From: Echinicola soli
Lineage (GTDB): Bacteria > Bacteroidota > Bacteroidia > Cytophagales > Cyclobacteriaceae
DNA: 64,000 nucleotides
Assembly: GCF_006575665.1 (NCBI RefSeq)
Contig: NZ_CP041253.1
Span: 2,889,001 to 2,953,000, forward strand
Direction of reading: 5' to 3'
The notes beneath the pieces are model-generated. The model saw only the letters and a program-made list of their open reading frames with translations. It searched no databases and was not told the origin of the DNA. A program made the position numbers and the translations under genes. Shown here piece by piece: positions 27,625 through 37,300 of the stretch (position 1 is the stretch's first letter; the number at the start of each line of letters is the position of its first letter).

Positions 27625-29240
27625 TGGAGCAGATGATGAAAAAAAATAATTTATATATAATAGCAATATTGATAATAAGTGGTCTTGTGGGTTGCGAAAT
27701 CCACCGGTCTCCGGAGTTGAGTATAACCGATGACACTTATTGGAAAACAGAAAATGATCTCAAGTTGGCGGCAAATTACTTTTATAGGTTTTTGCCTGGC
27801 CATAACTACGATGAAAACTGGTCTGACAATTCTTATGGACAAAGTGCCAATAATATTTCAGATGGTTCCCGGTCTGCGCCAAGTTCTGATAGCGACTATA
27901 ACAATGCCTATTCATTGGTCAGGGCAGCGAATAAATTGATTGAAAAATCCACGGAACTGGAGGGGGTATTAGATGACGAGGCGATAGAAAGGTATCAGGC
28001 GGAAGCCTATTTTTTCAGGGCATGGGCCTATTTTGATCTCGTGAAAAAGTACGGAAATATCCAATTGGTCACGAAAACCTTGAATGATGCTTCCCCTGAG
28101 TTATATGAACCGGCGGTGGATAGAAGTGTTGTTTTTGACCTGATCTATTCCGATTTGGACTTCGCTGCCGAGCACTTGCCTTCTCCTGAGGATATCAGTG
28201 ATGCCGATTATGGACGGGTGGGGAACACCACGGCTTGGGGGCTAAAGGCCAGGGCTGCCCTATTTGAAGGAACAAGAGCCAAATTCCATAATTATGGAGA
28301 TGCGTCAAAGCATTTGACCATAGCTAGAGATGCTTCCCTGAAAGTGATCGAATCCGGACAACATCAATTGTTTCAGGATTATGCCACAATGTTACGTCCG
28401 GAGGGAGAAGGACCGGGTAATACCGAAAATATGTTGGTAAGGCTTTATGGTATTAGCTATGACAATAGGGTCTCTACACATACTTTTGCCAGAAATATTG
28501 AACAACATGAGGTAGGCCCTACTATAAGCTTGGTTGAAAGTTATGTAATGAACGATGGCCTGCCGATTGACAAATCGCCCTTGTATGAAAAGCCAAACAG
28601 CTCTGAAGATCATTTTAAGAACAGGGACAAACGGCTTCACGGGACAGTCTTCAAAAAAGGAGACAGGTTTACAACTGCTACTCCTGAGTATAAAACCGGC
28701 AGTTCGCAACATGGAGGGTTTACCTTTAAGAAATATTTTAGTTATGAAGACTGGGATATTAACAGTGGAATATTGGATAGAAATATCATGAGGTATGGTG
28801 AGATATTGTTGATCTATGCTGAAGCTACATATGAGTTGAATAGTTCCATCTCTGATGATGATCTGGACAAATCGATCAATTTGTTACGTGACCGTGCAGG
28901 AATAGAAAAGCTGAGCAATGGCTTTGTTACCTCCAATGGTTTGGACATGCGTGCAGAGATTCGTAGAGAACGAAGGGTGGAACTCGCCCAGGAAGGCTTT
29001 CGCTATTGGGACCTGATACGATGGAAAACAGCCGAAGAAATAATGCCTAAAGAAGTTTTGGGGAATTATTTTTTTGAGGAATACGGTGAGAAGGATTTGA
29101 TGACGAATGAAGATAACCTCATTATCCTACAAAGTGCGGAAAGACGTACATTTAATCCTGAGAAACATTATTTGTGGCCTTTACCCCTTAATGAGATAGC
29201 TAAAAGTGAAGGAGCCCTTGAGCAAAATCCAAAATGGTAA
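27624..29240 (+). CDS. SusD/RagB family outer-membrane lipoprotein
   Basis: A 538-aa surface lipoprotein. The signal peptide MKKNNLYIIAILIISGLVGC ends in a lipobox with the acylated Cys near residue 24. The TAATG overlap with susC supports the ATG at 27,624, though ATGs at 27,633 and 27,636 would give a tighter signal peptide. SusD hallmarks are LAANYFYRFLPG, AEAYFFRAWAYFDLVKKYG, the long TPR-like helices, LLIYAEATYEL, RERRVELAQEGFRYWDLIRW and LWPLPLNEI near the end. It caps the SusC barrel and binds the substrate outside the cell. A terminator follows after 66 nt, so the unit holds only these two genes. Confidence 0.95.
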   Translation: MEQMMKKNNLYIIAILIISGLVGCEIHRSPELSITDDTYWKTENDLKLAANYFYRFLPGHNYDENWSDNSYGQSANNISDGSRSAPSSDSDYNNAYSLVRAANKLIEKSTELEGVLDDEAIERYQAEAYFFRAWAYFDLVKKYGNIQLVTKTLNDASPELYEPAVDRSVVFDLIYSDLDFAAEHLPSPEDISDADYGRVGNTTAWGLKARAALFEGTRAKFHNYGDASKHLTIARDASLKVIESGQHQLFQDYATMLRPEGEGPGNTENMLVRLYGISYDNRVSTHTFARNIEQHEVGPTISLVESYVMNDGLPIDKSPLYEKPNSSEDHFKNRDKRLHGTVFKKGDRFTTATPEYKTGSSQHGGFTFKKYFSYEDWDINSGILDRNIMRYGEILLIYAEATYELNSSISDDDLDKSINLLRDRAGIEKLSNGFVTSNGLDMRAEIRRERRVELAQEGFRYWDLIRWKTAEEIMPKEVLGNYFFEEYGEKDLMTNEDNLIILQSAERRTFNPEKHYLWPLPLNEIAKSEGALEQNPKW

Positions 29241-29306
29241 CATGAAAGTAACTGTATGTCTGGGCCGCTAAGGCTATGAGGTCAAAAAAAGCGGCATACT
29301 GAAAGA

Positions 29307-29339
29307 GCGGCTGTCCTGATGGGCAGCCGCTGCTTTTTT
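29307..29339. terminator. Terminator between susD and the E2 gene (probably bidirectional)
   Basis: Stem GCGGCTG-TCC / GG-CAGCCGC with a TGAT loop, followed on the + strand by TGCTTTTTT. Seven A at 29,284-29,290 provide a T-tract in the opposite direction. It serves susD and the convergent E2 gene. Confidence 0.8.
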
Positions 29340-30618
29340 ATAACTTCGTGTTAAGGTCAAATGCTTCAAGGTATTCCGCTACCCTTTTCACGAACATACC
29401 ACCCAGTGAACCGTCCACTACACGGTGGTCATAGGAGTGGGACAAGAACATCTTATGCCTGATGGCAATCACATCTCCAGTAGGCGTCTCCAATACAGCA
29501 GGTTTTTTGGTGATGGCACCTATCGCCAAAATGGCTACTTGCGGCTGCATGATGATAGGGGTGCCCATCAGGTTACCAAAAGAGCCTACATTAGAGATGG
29601 TATAGGTACCACCTGAAAGCTCATCTGCTGTGAGCTTGTTGATCCGAGCTCTTCCTGCCAGGTCATTGATCTTTTTGGAAAGACCAGTGAGATTTAGTTC
29701 ATTGGCTTTTTTGATAACAGGAACGATGAGATTTCCACTTGGGAGAGCTACTGCCACCCCGATGTTTATGTCCTTTTTCTTAATGATCCGATCACCATCC
29801 ACAGATATATTGATCATGGGGAAATCCTGAATAGCTTTGGATACTGCCTCTACAAAGAAGGGGGTAAAGGTAAGAGGTTCACCCATTTTCTTTTTATATT
29901 CTTCCTTGATCCTGTTTCTCCAAAGCACAATATTCGTAACATCCGCTTCTACGAATGAAGTAACGTGCGGCGATATACGTTTGGATTCCAGCATTCTTTC
30001 AGCGATCATCTTACGCATCCTGTCCATTTCAATGATCTCGTCACCTGCGGCGATACTAGGGGCTGATTTAGGTAAAGATGCAGATGAAGCGGTGGGTCTG
30101 GATTTCAGATAGTTGATCATGTCGTTTTTGGTGACCCTGCCGTCTTTCCCAGTGCCGGGAATTATCGCCAATTCTGCTTTATTAATTCCTTCTTCCTTGG
30201 CGATGCTGAGCACCAAGGGCGAATAGAAGCGTTTATCTTCACTGGCTTTTTCTGTTACTGGGCTTACAATAGAAGCAGTTTGTGTTGGAGCTGCGGACAA
30301 TAATGCTTCCTTTTGGTTACTTGTATCGGTTTTTTCTTCTTTCTTCGGTTCGGTCGTGGCAGCGTCTTCTTCTGCACCTTCTGTTTCTATCAGGGCAATA
30401 GGAGCCCCCACTGCAACTACATCACCTTCTTTGGCAAGGATTTTTTTCAATACGCCTACATGAGAAGAAGGGACTTCCGTATCCACCTTGTCCGTAGCGA
30501 CTTCCAGCACTGACTCGTCTTCTTCGATGGTTTCACCTTCTTTTTTTAACCATGTCAAGATTGTGCCCTCAATAATACTCTCACCCATTTTGGGCATTAT
30601 CATTTCTACAGTTGCCAT
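29338..30618 (-). CDS. 2-oxo acid dehydrogenase E2 component (dihydrolipoamide acyltransferase)
   Basis: A 426-aa acyltransferase. The N-terminal lipoyl domain (residues 1-77) carries the lipoylated Lys in VATDKVDTEVPS. A Glu/Thr/Ala-rich linker follows. The E1/E3-binding domain (about 130-170) reads YSPLVLSIAKEEGI, GRVTKNDMINYL. The catalytic domain ends with HSYDHRVVDGSLGG, containing the active-site His and Asp. It transfers acyl groups from lipoate to CoA in a pyruvate, branched-chain or 2-oxoglutarate dehydrogenase complex. The sequence suits a branched-chain/2-oxoisovalerate type, but this is not certain. E1 and E3 genes are not nearby. Confidence 0.9.
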   Translation of the reverse strand: MATVEMIMPKMGESIIEGTILTWLKKEGETIEEDESVLEVATDKVDTEVPSSHVGVLKKILAKEGDVVAVGAPIALIETEGAEEDAATTEPKKEEKTDTSNQKEALLSAAPTQTASIVSPVTEKASEDKRFYSPLVLSIAKEEGINKAELAIIPGTGKDGRVTKNDMINYLKSRPTASSASLPKSAPSIAAGDEIIEMDRMRKMIAERMLESKRISPHVTSFVEADVTNIVLWRNRIKEEYKKKMGEPLTFTPFFVEAVSKAIQDFPMINISVDGDRIIKKKDINIGVAVALPSGNLIVPVIKKANELNLTGLSKKINDLAGRARINKLTADELSGGTYTISNVGSFGNLMGTPIIMQPQVAILAIGAITKKPAVLETPTGDVIAIRHKMFLSHSYDHRVVDGSLGGMFVKRVAEYLEAFDLNTKL

Positions 30619-30703
30619 GTGATATCTATTTAATTGGGTCTATTTATTGATTTTAAAATTATATTTTAATTCCTTAATCACAAAATAGGTTGATCCAAAT
30701 TAT

Positions 30704-31960
30704 TTAATCGTTTTGGTTTTTAATGACTTTTCGCAGCAAGTTTAAAATAGCCAGTGCCGAATATTGGATATTAAGGGACCGGTCATGAGCCAATTGCAGC
30801 TTTTTTGTTTTTACGCCATCTTGGTTCGCTACAGCTATCCATACGGTTCCGACGGGCTTTTCGGGGCTGCCACCTCCTGGGCCAGCTATTCCACTGCTGG
30901 CAAGTCCATAATCTGCTTTAAACTTTTCCCGGACCATATTTGCCATCTCGATGACTGTTTCTTCACTAACAGCTCCTTGGGCAGATAGTGTTTGTCCTTT
31001 TACCCCAAGCAGATCAGTTTTGAATTGATTATGGTAGGGGATCATGGCTCCATTAAAATAATTGCTGCTGCCAGGGATAGCAGTGACCAAATGGGAAATA
31101 TAGCCACCTGTGCAGCTTTCAGCAATGGCCACGGTCTTTCCAGCCATTTTCAGGGCCTTGCCAATTGCCTCTGCAATTGTTTCCTGATCATAACCGTAAA
31201 TATAGTTTTTTATTAGTGGTTTTACCTTTTCGATTTGTTCATTTACTTCATCTTGGAGCTGATTTATATCATCACCAAATGCCGTGAGCCTAAGTTTTAC
31301 CTCCCCAAGTGAGGGCAGATAGGCCAGCTTGATATGTTCGGGAAGGTGGTCTTCCCATTCAGTGATCATATCTGAAAGCCAGCTTTCACCGATTCCAGCT
31401 GTTTTGATCACTTTGTGGTAAATGACCGGTAGCGTAAATAGTGTTTTGATTTTTGGTAAGACAAAATTCTCCATGAGATATTGCATCTCATACGGTACAC
31501 CAGGCATCGACATCCATACACAATTGTTTTCTTCAAACCACATCCCTGGGGCTGTCCCCCGTTCATTTTTCACGTAATGACAGTTGGAAGGAAGATGGCC
31601 TTGAAGCTTGTTCAAAGGTGTCAGTTCACGTCCTCTTTTCTCAAAAAACGTTTTTACGTCTTCTATGGCTTGAGGAAAAGGTTCAATAGGACAGTTGAAA
31701 AACCTGGCCATGAGCGGTTTGGTCAGGTCATCTTTTGTGGGACCCAGTCCACCAGTGATCAGAATGATATTGGCGCGATTTTGCGCACTTTCGAAGGCAT
31801 GGAGGATGTCCCGTTCATTATCGCCCACAGTGGTCTTTCTCACTACCCTTACACCGATTTGGTCCAGCTCTTTACTGATCCAGTGACTGTTAGTGTCCAT
31901 GATCTGCCCGTAAAGCAGTTCATCACCTATGGCGATTATCTCTGCCGTAATTTGTTTCAT
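30704..31960 (-). CDS. cinA: CinA family protein (competence/damage-inducible, NMN deamidase)
   Basis: A 418-aa two-domain protein. The N-terminal MoCF-like domain (1-170) starts AEIIAIGDELLYGQIMDTNSHWIS and has ITGGLGPTKDDLTKP. The C-terminal PncC domain (about 255-415) has IAESCTGGYISHLVTAIPGSSNYFNGAMIPY and SSGIAGPGGGSPEKPVGTVW. PncC deamidates nicotinamide mononucleotide to nicotinate mononucleotide, and the N-domain hydrolyses ADP-ribose in studied homologues, both serving pyridine-nucleotide recycling. Its ATG overlaps the folA stop by 4 nt. Confidence 0.94.
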   Translation of the reverse strand: MKQITAEIIAIGDELLYGQIMDTNSHWISKELDQIGVRVVRKTTVGDNERDILHAFESAQNRANIILITGGLGPTKDDLTKPLMARFFNCPIEPFPQAIEDVKTFFEKRGRELTPLNKLQGHLPSNCHYVKNERGTAPGMWFEENNCVWMSMPGVPYEMQYLMENFVLPKIKTLFTLPVIYHKVIKTAGIGESWLSDMITEWEDHLPEHIKLAYLPSLGEVKLRLTAFGDDINQLQDEVNEQIEKVKPLIKNYIYGYDQETIAEAIGKALKMAGKTVAIAESCTGGYISHLVTAIPGSSNYFNGAMIPYHNQFKTDLLGVKGQTLSAQGAVSEETVIEMANMVREKFKADYGLASSGIAGPGGGSPEKPVGTVWIAVANQDGVKTKKLQLAHDRSLNIQYSALAILNLLRKVIKNQND

Positions 31961-32490
31961 GCGTTTGTCGGATTGACTTTTTGATAAGTAACAAAGGTGT
32001 AGTCAAATTGGTTTTTTTCATCCTTTTCGTGAAACTCTTCGAATGTCTTTTTCCAGTTTTCTGGGGAAAATTCCGGGAAATAGGTGTCCCCCTCAGGAGT
32101 ACAGCTCACCTCGGTAATGATCATCTCGTCCACATAGGGAAGGGCTTGTTTGTAGATTTCCGCTCCACCGATCACAAACGCTTTTTCCTGGCCACTTTCT
32201 TTTACTACTGCAATAGCTTTTTCCAGGCTATTTACGACAAAATGTCCTTCAGGAACTCGATATTCTTTATTTCTGGTAACTACCACAGATGTTCTGTTGG
32301 GAAGGGGCTTCCCCATGGATTCATAGGTCTTTCTGCCCATGATCATGTAGTGGCCGGTGGTATGTTGCTTAAAATGACGGAGGTCAGCAGAAAGGCGCCA
32401 GATGAGTTGATTGTCCTTTCCGATTACATTATTGGTAGCTCTTGCTACGATGATGGATAGTATCAATGCCTTTGAATTTTTGGATTGCAC
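31957..32490 (-). CDS. folA: Dihydrofolate reductase
   Basis: A 177-aa enzyme reducing dihydrofolate to tetrahydrofolate with NADPH. It shows SIIVARATNNVIGKDNQLIWRLSADLRHFKQHT (Trp and acidic/active-site loop), MGRKTYESMGKPLPNRTSVVVTR, FVIGGAEIYKQALP and EVSCTPEGDTYFPEF. An N-terminal extension of about 8 residues (MQSKNSKA) precedes the first strand, and no better start is available. It is coupled to cinA by a 4-nt overlap. Confidence 0.95.
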   Translation of the reverse strand: MQSKNSKALILSIIVARATNNVIGKDNQLIWRLSADLRHFKQHTTGHYMIMGRKTYESMGKPLPNRTSVVVTRNKEYRVPEGHFVVNSLEKAIAVVKESGQEKAFVIGGAEIYKQALPYVDEMIITEVSCTPEGDTYFPEFSPENWKKTFEEFHEKDEKNQFDYTFVTYQKVNPTNA

Positions 32491-32649
32491 AAGATACCAA
32501 GGTTTTTTGAAGCATTAAAAAAGGAGCTTTAAAAAGTTTGCTCCAAAAGTTTGAGCTCAGATTATCTGAAAATGTATTGTTAGGGATGGGTAAAAGATAG
32601 GATAGAGAAAAAGATACTTATAACTGCCACAGCATCAAAATGGAAGAGG

Positions 32650-33588
32650 CTATTGCCCCTTCATCGCATTGGTGTATTCGTCCATTTCGAAGTCAGATTT
32701 TTCAGTTGTGTTTATTTCTGTGATTGTCATATGAGTAATGCTCTTGTCTTCTCTGGATGCATAGTGGATTTCCAGGACATCTCCATCCGGAAGTTGGTCG
32801 TAGTAGCCCTGGTATTTTTGTTTTACCTTTTTGGAGAAGAGAAAGTTGTTTTTTGACCAATAAGAAGCATAGCCTTCGATAGGTTCAGTGCTTACCCAAT
32901 AGTCTGCAACATAATCTTCGTTCTCACTGTGGTATTCTTCGCATAGGTATCCAAGGATGTTTTTGGTGTTACCGGTTTTCGTGATATTAAATTCTTCCGA
33001 ATTGATTTCGTTATTTATGCTGTCCATTTCCTTATCGCCAGTATTTTCCATCATTTTGGTCCAATCCATCCCGTAGGCCATATAATTTTTTTCGCCTTTT
33101 TCGTTTTCCATCAGCAGTACGGACGCATTGTTTTTGTGGTCAAAAATCATCACTGTCTTCTCGGCTTCTTTGTCTTGGTTCTCCATCTCTATTCCCCAAA
33201 AATCAGTGTTGCCACTTAGAAAAGATCGGAACGTAACAGGTTCGATAGCTTTACCTTTTTCGTCAGTACCGGTGATTTCCATATCTGTGTAGCCAGTAAA
33301 GTGATAGCTGTCCTCTGTCGCTGCATTCATGTCAATACTGCTCATCACTTTGCTGTAATCGTAATCACCACCCTCATAATCCGAAGAGGGGCCGAAAATT
33401 TGTTCTAAGTACTTGTCGGTCTGTTTCCGAGCAGCATTTTCGACTTCGTTGGAAACGCGACGCTCTACGGCATTTTCTACCCCTTCCTGGGCGGCTTTTT
33501 TGAGTTTTTTTAAAAACTGTGCATGCGAAGGCACCGGTAAAAGAAAGATAGCTGAAAGAACAGCTAAAAGTAAGTTGTCAGTTCTCAT
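32650..33588 (-). CDS. DUF4412-type secreted protein
   Basis: I place the start at the internal ATG (33,588), which gives a normal signal peptide MRTDNLLLAVLSAIFLLPVPSHAQ. The frame is open from an ATG at 33,636 that would add 16 unlikely residues. The mature protein of about 290 aa opens with a basic/amphipathic helix (FLKKLKKAAQEGVENAVERRVSNEVENAARKQ), then beta-rich sequence with YMAYGMDW and ILGYLCEEYHSENEDYVADYWVS, the latter typical of DUF4412 proteins. It is likely periplasmic or outer-membrane associated. No function is known. It is a single gene on the - strand. Confidence 0.75.
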   Translation of the reverse strand: MRTDNLLLAVLSAIFLLPVPSHAQFLKKLKKAAQEGVENAVERRVSNEVENAARKQTDKYLEQIFGPSSDYEGGDYDYSKVMSSIDMNAATEDSYHFTGYTDMEITGTDEKGKAIEPVTFRSFLSGNTDFWGIEMENQDKEAEKTVMIFDHKNNASVLLMENEKGEKNYMAYGMDWTKMMENTGDKEMDSINNEINSEEFNITKTGNTKNILGYLCEEYHSENEDYVADYWVSTEPIEGYASYWSKNNFLFSKKVKQKYQGYYDQLPDGDVLEIHYASREDKSITHMTITEINTTEKSDFEMDEYTNAMKGQ

Positions 33589-33761
33589 AGTTAAATAGGT
33601 TATACAACCAATTAAATTACCCAATTTTTTGGTCACTTTCCATTGGGGAAAGGTGTAAAGGGGGTTAGAACTATCAGAAGGGCTTTGTCAATGAGTAAAT
33701 GAAAAAGCAGACCATGATGTATAGCCTGCTAGGGAAGTTTGGGAAATGGTTTTGCTTGAGC

Positions 33762-34682
33762 TTATAGCTTGTTGCCTCTTAAAAACTCATCTATTTTCAT
33801 TCTCTTTTTTCCTTGTAATTGGAGTTCGGTAATGGAGAGCGCGCCATCGCCTGTCTGAAAGTGAAGGAAATTCTTATTGTCTGTTTCGTATGCTCCTGGG
33901 GCTTTTCCTGAAAGGGAGCTGATAGGCTCAGAAGTGTAGATTTTGCAGAGTTTGTCTTGCAGTGTAGTCCATGCGGCGGGATAGGGAGAAAGACCCCTTA
34001 TCAGGTTATGGATAGATTTCGCGCTTTTGCTCCAGTCTATCTCACCCGTTTCTTTAAATATTTTGGGCGCATGGTGAAGTGCCTTCTTTTCATCTTGCAC
34101 AGTCGTGTTGACTTCACCACTGTCAATTTCCTCGATAGTTTTTAATACCAGCATTGCTCCATTTTTCATGAGTTTTTCGTAGAGCGTACCGATATTGTCC
34201 TCAGGTAGGATGGTTTCTTTTTCCTGAAAAATGATGCTTCCGGTATCAATTTCATGTTTGAGGAAAAATGTGGTGACTCCTGTCTCTTCTTCTCCATTGA
34301 TGATGGCCCAGTTGATGGGCGCAGCCCCCCTGTAATTGGGGAGAAGTGAAGCGTGAAGGTTAAAAGTGCCTCTGGGAGGCATGTCCCAGACCGCTTCCGG
34401 CAGCATGCGAAAAGCGACAACTACTTGGATATCGGCCTTGTAACCTGCCAACTCCTCCAGGAACGCTGGTGATTTAAGATTGGTAGGCTGCAGTACGGGA
34501 ATATTATGTTTGGTGGCAGCTTCTTTTACGGGTGAAGGAATGAGTTTTTGACCTCTTCCCTTGGGCTTGTCGGGAGCAGTGATGACGGCCACTACATTCC
34601 AGCCGTTTTCTACCAGGATTTCCAAGGACGGTACTGCAAAATCGGGTGTGCCCATGTAAATGATACGAAGATCTTTATTCAT
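33762..34682 (-). CDS. fmt: Methionyl-tRNA formyltransferase
   Basis: A 306-aa enzyme that formylates initiator Met-tRNA with 10-formyltetrahydrofolate. The N-terminus IIYMGTPDFAVPSLEIL, the catalytic block FNLHASLLPNYRGAAPINWAIINGE (Asn, His) and TGVTTFFLKHEIDTGSII (Asp) are all canonical, as is IHNLIRGLSPYPAAWT in the tRNA-binding C-domain. The length is normal. It is flanked by NamZ upstream (71 nt) and has no def gene beside it. Confidence 0.97.
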   Translation of the reverse strand: MNKDLRIIYMGTPDFAVPSLEILVENGWNVVAVITAPDKPKGRGQKLIPSPVKEAATKHNIPVLQPTNLKSPAFLEELAGYKADIQVVVAFRMLPEAVWDMPPRGTFNLHASLLPNYRGAAPINWAIINGEEETGVTTFFLKHEIDTGSIIFQEKETILPEDNIGTLYEKLMKNGAMLVLKTIEEIDSGEVNTTVQDEKKALHHAPKIFKETGEIDWSKSAKSIHNLIRGLSPYPAAWTTLQDKLCKIYTSEPISSLSGKAPGAYETDNKNFLHFQTGDGALSITELQLQGKKRMKIDEFLRGNKL

Positions 34683-34753
34683 ACTTGATAGTTGTACTGT
34701 TGAATTGTTAGGTAGTAGCCGGATTTAAGGTGTTACCAATGAAGATTGATTTA

Positions 34754-35965
34754 TTATTTATATAGTAAGTACTTTTCTCTCATGGCTCTATAGATTTTCA
34801 GTTTGTCCTGCCATCCGGCCTTGATTTCTTTTTCAGATTTTCCTGCGAGGATGTCCTTTCGCAGCTGGTCAGTTCCTGCGAGTTTATCAAAGAAATTATT
34901 GAAAAACTGCTGGCCACCACCGGACTTTTGGTACATCTCCAAAAGGTATTTTAGGGTAAATTGGTGTGAAAGGGGCGTTTCCCTCAGGTCAGCGCCATAG
35001 CAGGTTTTTCCTTCATGGGGAGGGTGCTTGCTCATGCCATTGATGCTTTCAGGTGTAAAGGTGAATTCCCCATATTTTGAAGCTGGTGCTCCATAAACCT
35101 GGAAAGGAAAATAGGTGCCTCTTCCCACACTGATGTCCGTTCCTTCAAAGAAGCATAACGAAGGATACAGACGGATCGAGACGTCATTAGGGAGATTTGG
35201 TGAGGGCTTGATGGGAAGTGAGTAATGTTGGCTATGATCCCAATTGGCCACGGGAATCACGGTGATGTCGGCTTTGACTTGTTTTTTTAACCAACCTTCC
35301 CCATTGATCATCTGCGCAAGCTCGCCCACTGTAAGACCATGTACCACTGGAATAGGATGCATTCCCACAAAGCTCTTATATGCCGGATCCAGTACAGGTC
35401 CGTCGATATAATCTCCATTTGGATTGGGGCGGTCTAGGATAATCATCGGTTTTCCTTGTTCGGCACATGCTTCCATTACATAGTGCATAGTGCTGATATA
35501 GGTATAAAAACGCAGGCCCACATCTTGAAAATCAAAGATTAGGATATCGATGTCCATCAGGGCTTCCTCAGAAGGTTTCTTATTGGAGCCATAAAGGGAG
35601 ACCAATGGTATTCCCGTTTCCTTGTCAGTATCATTTTTGATGACTTCGCCAGCGTCGGCATTTCCCCTGAACCCATGTTCTGGCACAAAAATCTTTTGGA
35701 CTGCGATGTCATTTTCAAGTAAGAAATCGACCAAATGCTGATTGCCTTTTTGGGTGAGAACACTCGTTTGATTAGCGACAAGCCCTACTTTTTTGTCCTT
35801 CAGAAGCGGAAGGTACTTTTCTGGCTGGTCTGCTCCCGGCAGAATGGGGGCGAGTATACGGTGCCCAGTGGCTACCTCTTTTGCCAAAAGTGAACCGGAA
35901 ATATTCCAGCTTCCCAAAAAGGTAGGGAAAAATATCAGGAGAAGTATTAATTTTAGCTGCTTCAT
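34754..35965 (-). CDS. Exo-beta-N-acetylmuramidase NamZ family protein (DUF1343)
   Basis: I choose the ATG at 35,965, which starts a clean signal peptide (MKQLKLILLLIFFPTFLG). The frame extends to 36,001 but that start overlaps the divergent gene's region. The mature protein has the DUF1343 core: LLKDKKVGLVANQTSVL, FVPEHGFRGNADAGE, DFQDVGLRFYTYISTMHYVMEAC, DRPNPNGDYIDGPVLD, SPNLPNDVSIRLYPSLCFFEGTDISVGRGT. NamZ from Bacteroidota removes terminal N-acetylmuramic acid from peptidoglycan fragments during recycling. The protein would act in the periplasm. Confidence 0.9.
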   Translation of the reverse strand: MKQLKLILLLIFFPTFLGSWNISGSLLAKEVATGHRILAPILPGADQPEKYLPLLKDKKVGLVANQTSVLTQKGNQHLVDFLLENDIAVQKIFVPEHGFRGNADAGEVIKNDTDKETGIPLVSLYGSNKKPSEEALMDIDILIFDFQDVGLRFYTYISTMHYVMEACAEQGKPMIILDRPNPNGDYIDGPVLDPAYKSFVGMHPIPVVHGLTVGELAQMINGEGWLKKQVKADITVIPVANWDHSQHYSLPIKPSPNLPNDVSIRLYPSLCFFEGTDISVGRGTYFPFQVYGAPASKYGEFTFTPESINGMSKHPPHEGKTCYGADLRETPLSHQFTLKYLLEMYQKSGGGQQFFNNFFDKLAGTDQLRKDILAGKSEKEIKAGWQDKLKIYRAMREKYLLYK

Positions 35966-36005
35966 ATTAATTTGCATTTGAATCTTAACAAAATAAAACA
36001 CTTCA

Positions 36006-37226
36006 TTGAACCTTTCCTACTTCATTGCCAAAAGAATTAGTTTTAAAAGGACAGGCGGTTTTACAGGAACCATACACCAGATAGCCGTTGCGAGTATTGC
36101 TATCGGCTTGTCCATTTTAATTATAGCATTTTTGATCTTAGGCGGCTTTAAGCAAGTGGTTTCTGATAAGGTGTTTTCCTTTACGGGGCATTACCAAGTG
36201 CATAAGTTTACCTCACATAATGCCTATGAGAATTTTCCCAGTAGTAAGGGTAGCCAATTTTATACCAATTATAAGAATTACGGCTATATCCGGCATATTC
36301 AGGAATATGCTTATAAGCCCGGATTGCTGAAAGGAGAGGAGGAGGTTCAGGGTGTTGTTCTGAAAGGGGTCAGCGAGACATTTGATCAGAAAGCATTTTC
36401 TACTTCCATGGTAGCGGGACGTTTTATCCTATTTGAAGAAAAGGGGAATGCTTCCAATGAAGTGGTTTTGAGCAGAAATATAGCCGATAAACTTATGCTG
36501 ACGGTGGGGGATAAAGTGGTTATGTACTTTGTTCAGGATCCTCCGCGGTACCGGAGGTTTGACATTGTGGGTATTTATGAAACTTATCTGGAGGATTTTG
36601 ACGATAAAATGATCATTGGTGATATTCAGACCATCCGAAATCTAAATGGCTGGGAGGATGACCAAGTAGGTGGTTTTGAGGTGTTTCTTAAAGATCCAAG
36701 GCAGATCGACAACAAAGAGGAAGCGCTTTACGAAGTCATCGATTATGATCTCAAAGTCGATAAGGTCACGACCATGTTTATCCAGATTTTTGACTGGCTG
36801 AAGTTACTGAATAATAATGTGTATGTTTTTTTAGGCCTGATCCTCTTTGTAGCAGCGTTTAATATGATTGCGATTTTATTTATTTTGATCATGGAGCGGA
36901 CGCAGATGATAGGCTTGCTCAAGGCCATTGGGAGTACCAATCGGCAAATCAGAAAGATATTTGTATGGAATGGTGTGCGAATCATCGGTAGGGGTATGCT
37001 GATCGGTAACTTTATTGGACTTGGGGTGGCTTGGCTGCAAGATATAACCCAACTAATCTCCCTTGATCCAGCCAATTATTACATGAGCTATGTGCCTATT
37101 CAGTGGAATTGGCCTATTGTCATTGGACTTAATGTGCTCATCCTTTTGGTGACCACTTTGGTGCTCTTTATACCTGCGATGGTGATCAGTAATGTCCGGC
37201 CCATTAAAGCCATCAGGTTTGATTAG
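36006..37226 (+). CDS. LolE/FtsX-type ABC transporter permease
   Basis: A 406-aa inner-membrane protein. The start is a TTG (36,006), which yields MNLSYFIAKRISFKRTGGFTGTIHQIAVASIAIGLSILIIAFLILGGFKQVV, a usual N-terminus for this group in Bacteroidota. No ATG fits. TM1 is at about 26-48, a large periplasmic domain at 49-270, and three TM segments follow at about 275-300, 325-345 and 370-395, the FtsX-like core. Relatives form lipoprotein-releasing (LolCDE-like) transporters, but the ATPase is not encoded nearby, so the substrate is not assured. It is divergent from namZ. Confidence 0.88.
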   Translation: MNLSYFIAKRISFKRTGGFTGTIHQIAVASIAIGLSILIIAFLILGGFKQVVSDKVFSFTGHYQVHKFTSHNAYENFPSSKGSQFYTNYKNYGYIRHIQEYAYKPGLLKGEEEVQGVVLKGVSETFDQKAFSTSMVAGRFILFEEKGNASNEVVLSRNIADKLMLTVGDKVVMYFVQDPPRYRRFDIVGIYETYLEDFDDKMIIGDIQTIRNLNGWEDDQVGGFEVFLKDPRQIDNKEEALYEVIDYDLKVDKVTTMFIQIFDWLKLLNNNVYVFLGLILFVAAFNMIAILFILIMERTQMIGLLKAIGSTNRQIRKIFVWNGVRIIGRGMLIGNFIGLGVAWLQDITQLISLDPANYYMSYVPIQWNWPIVIGLNVLILLVTTLVLFIPAMVISNVRPIKAIRFD

Positions 37227-37300
37227 GGAAGAAAAAGAAATGCTACATCTAATATTTATCAGAAGGCACCTACATTTTTAGGCGGTGAGCAGAGGAGTTA

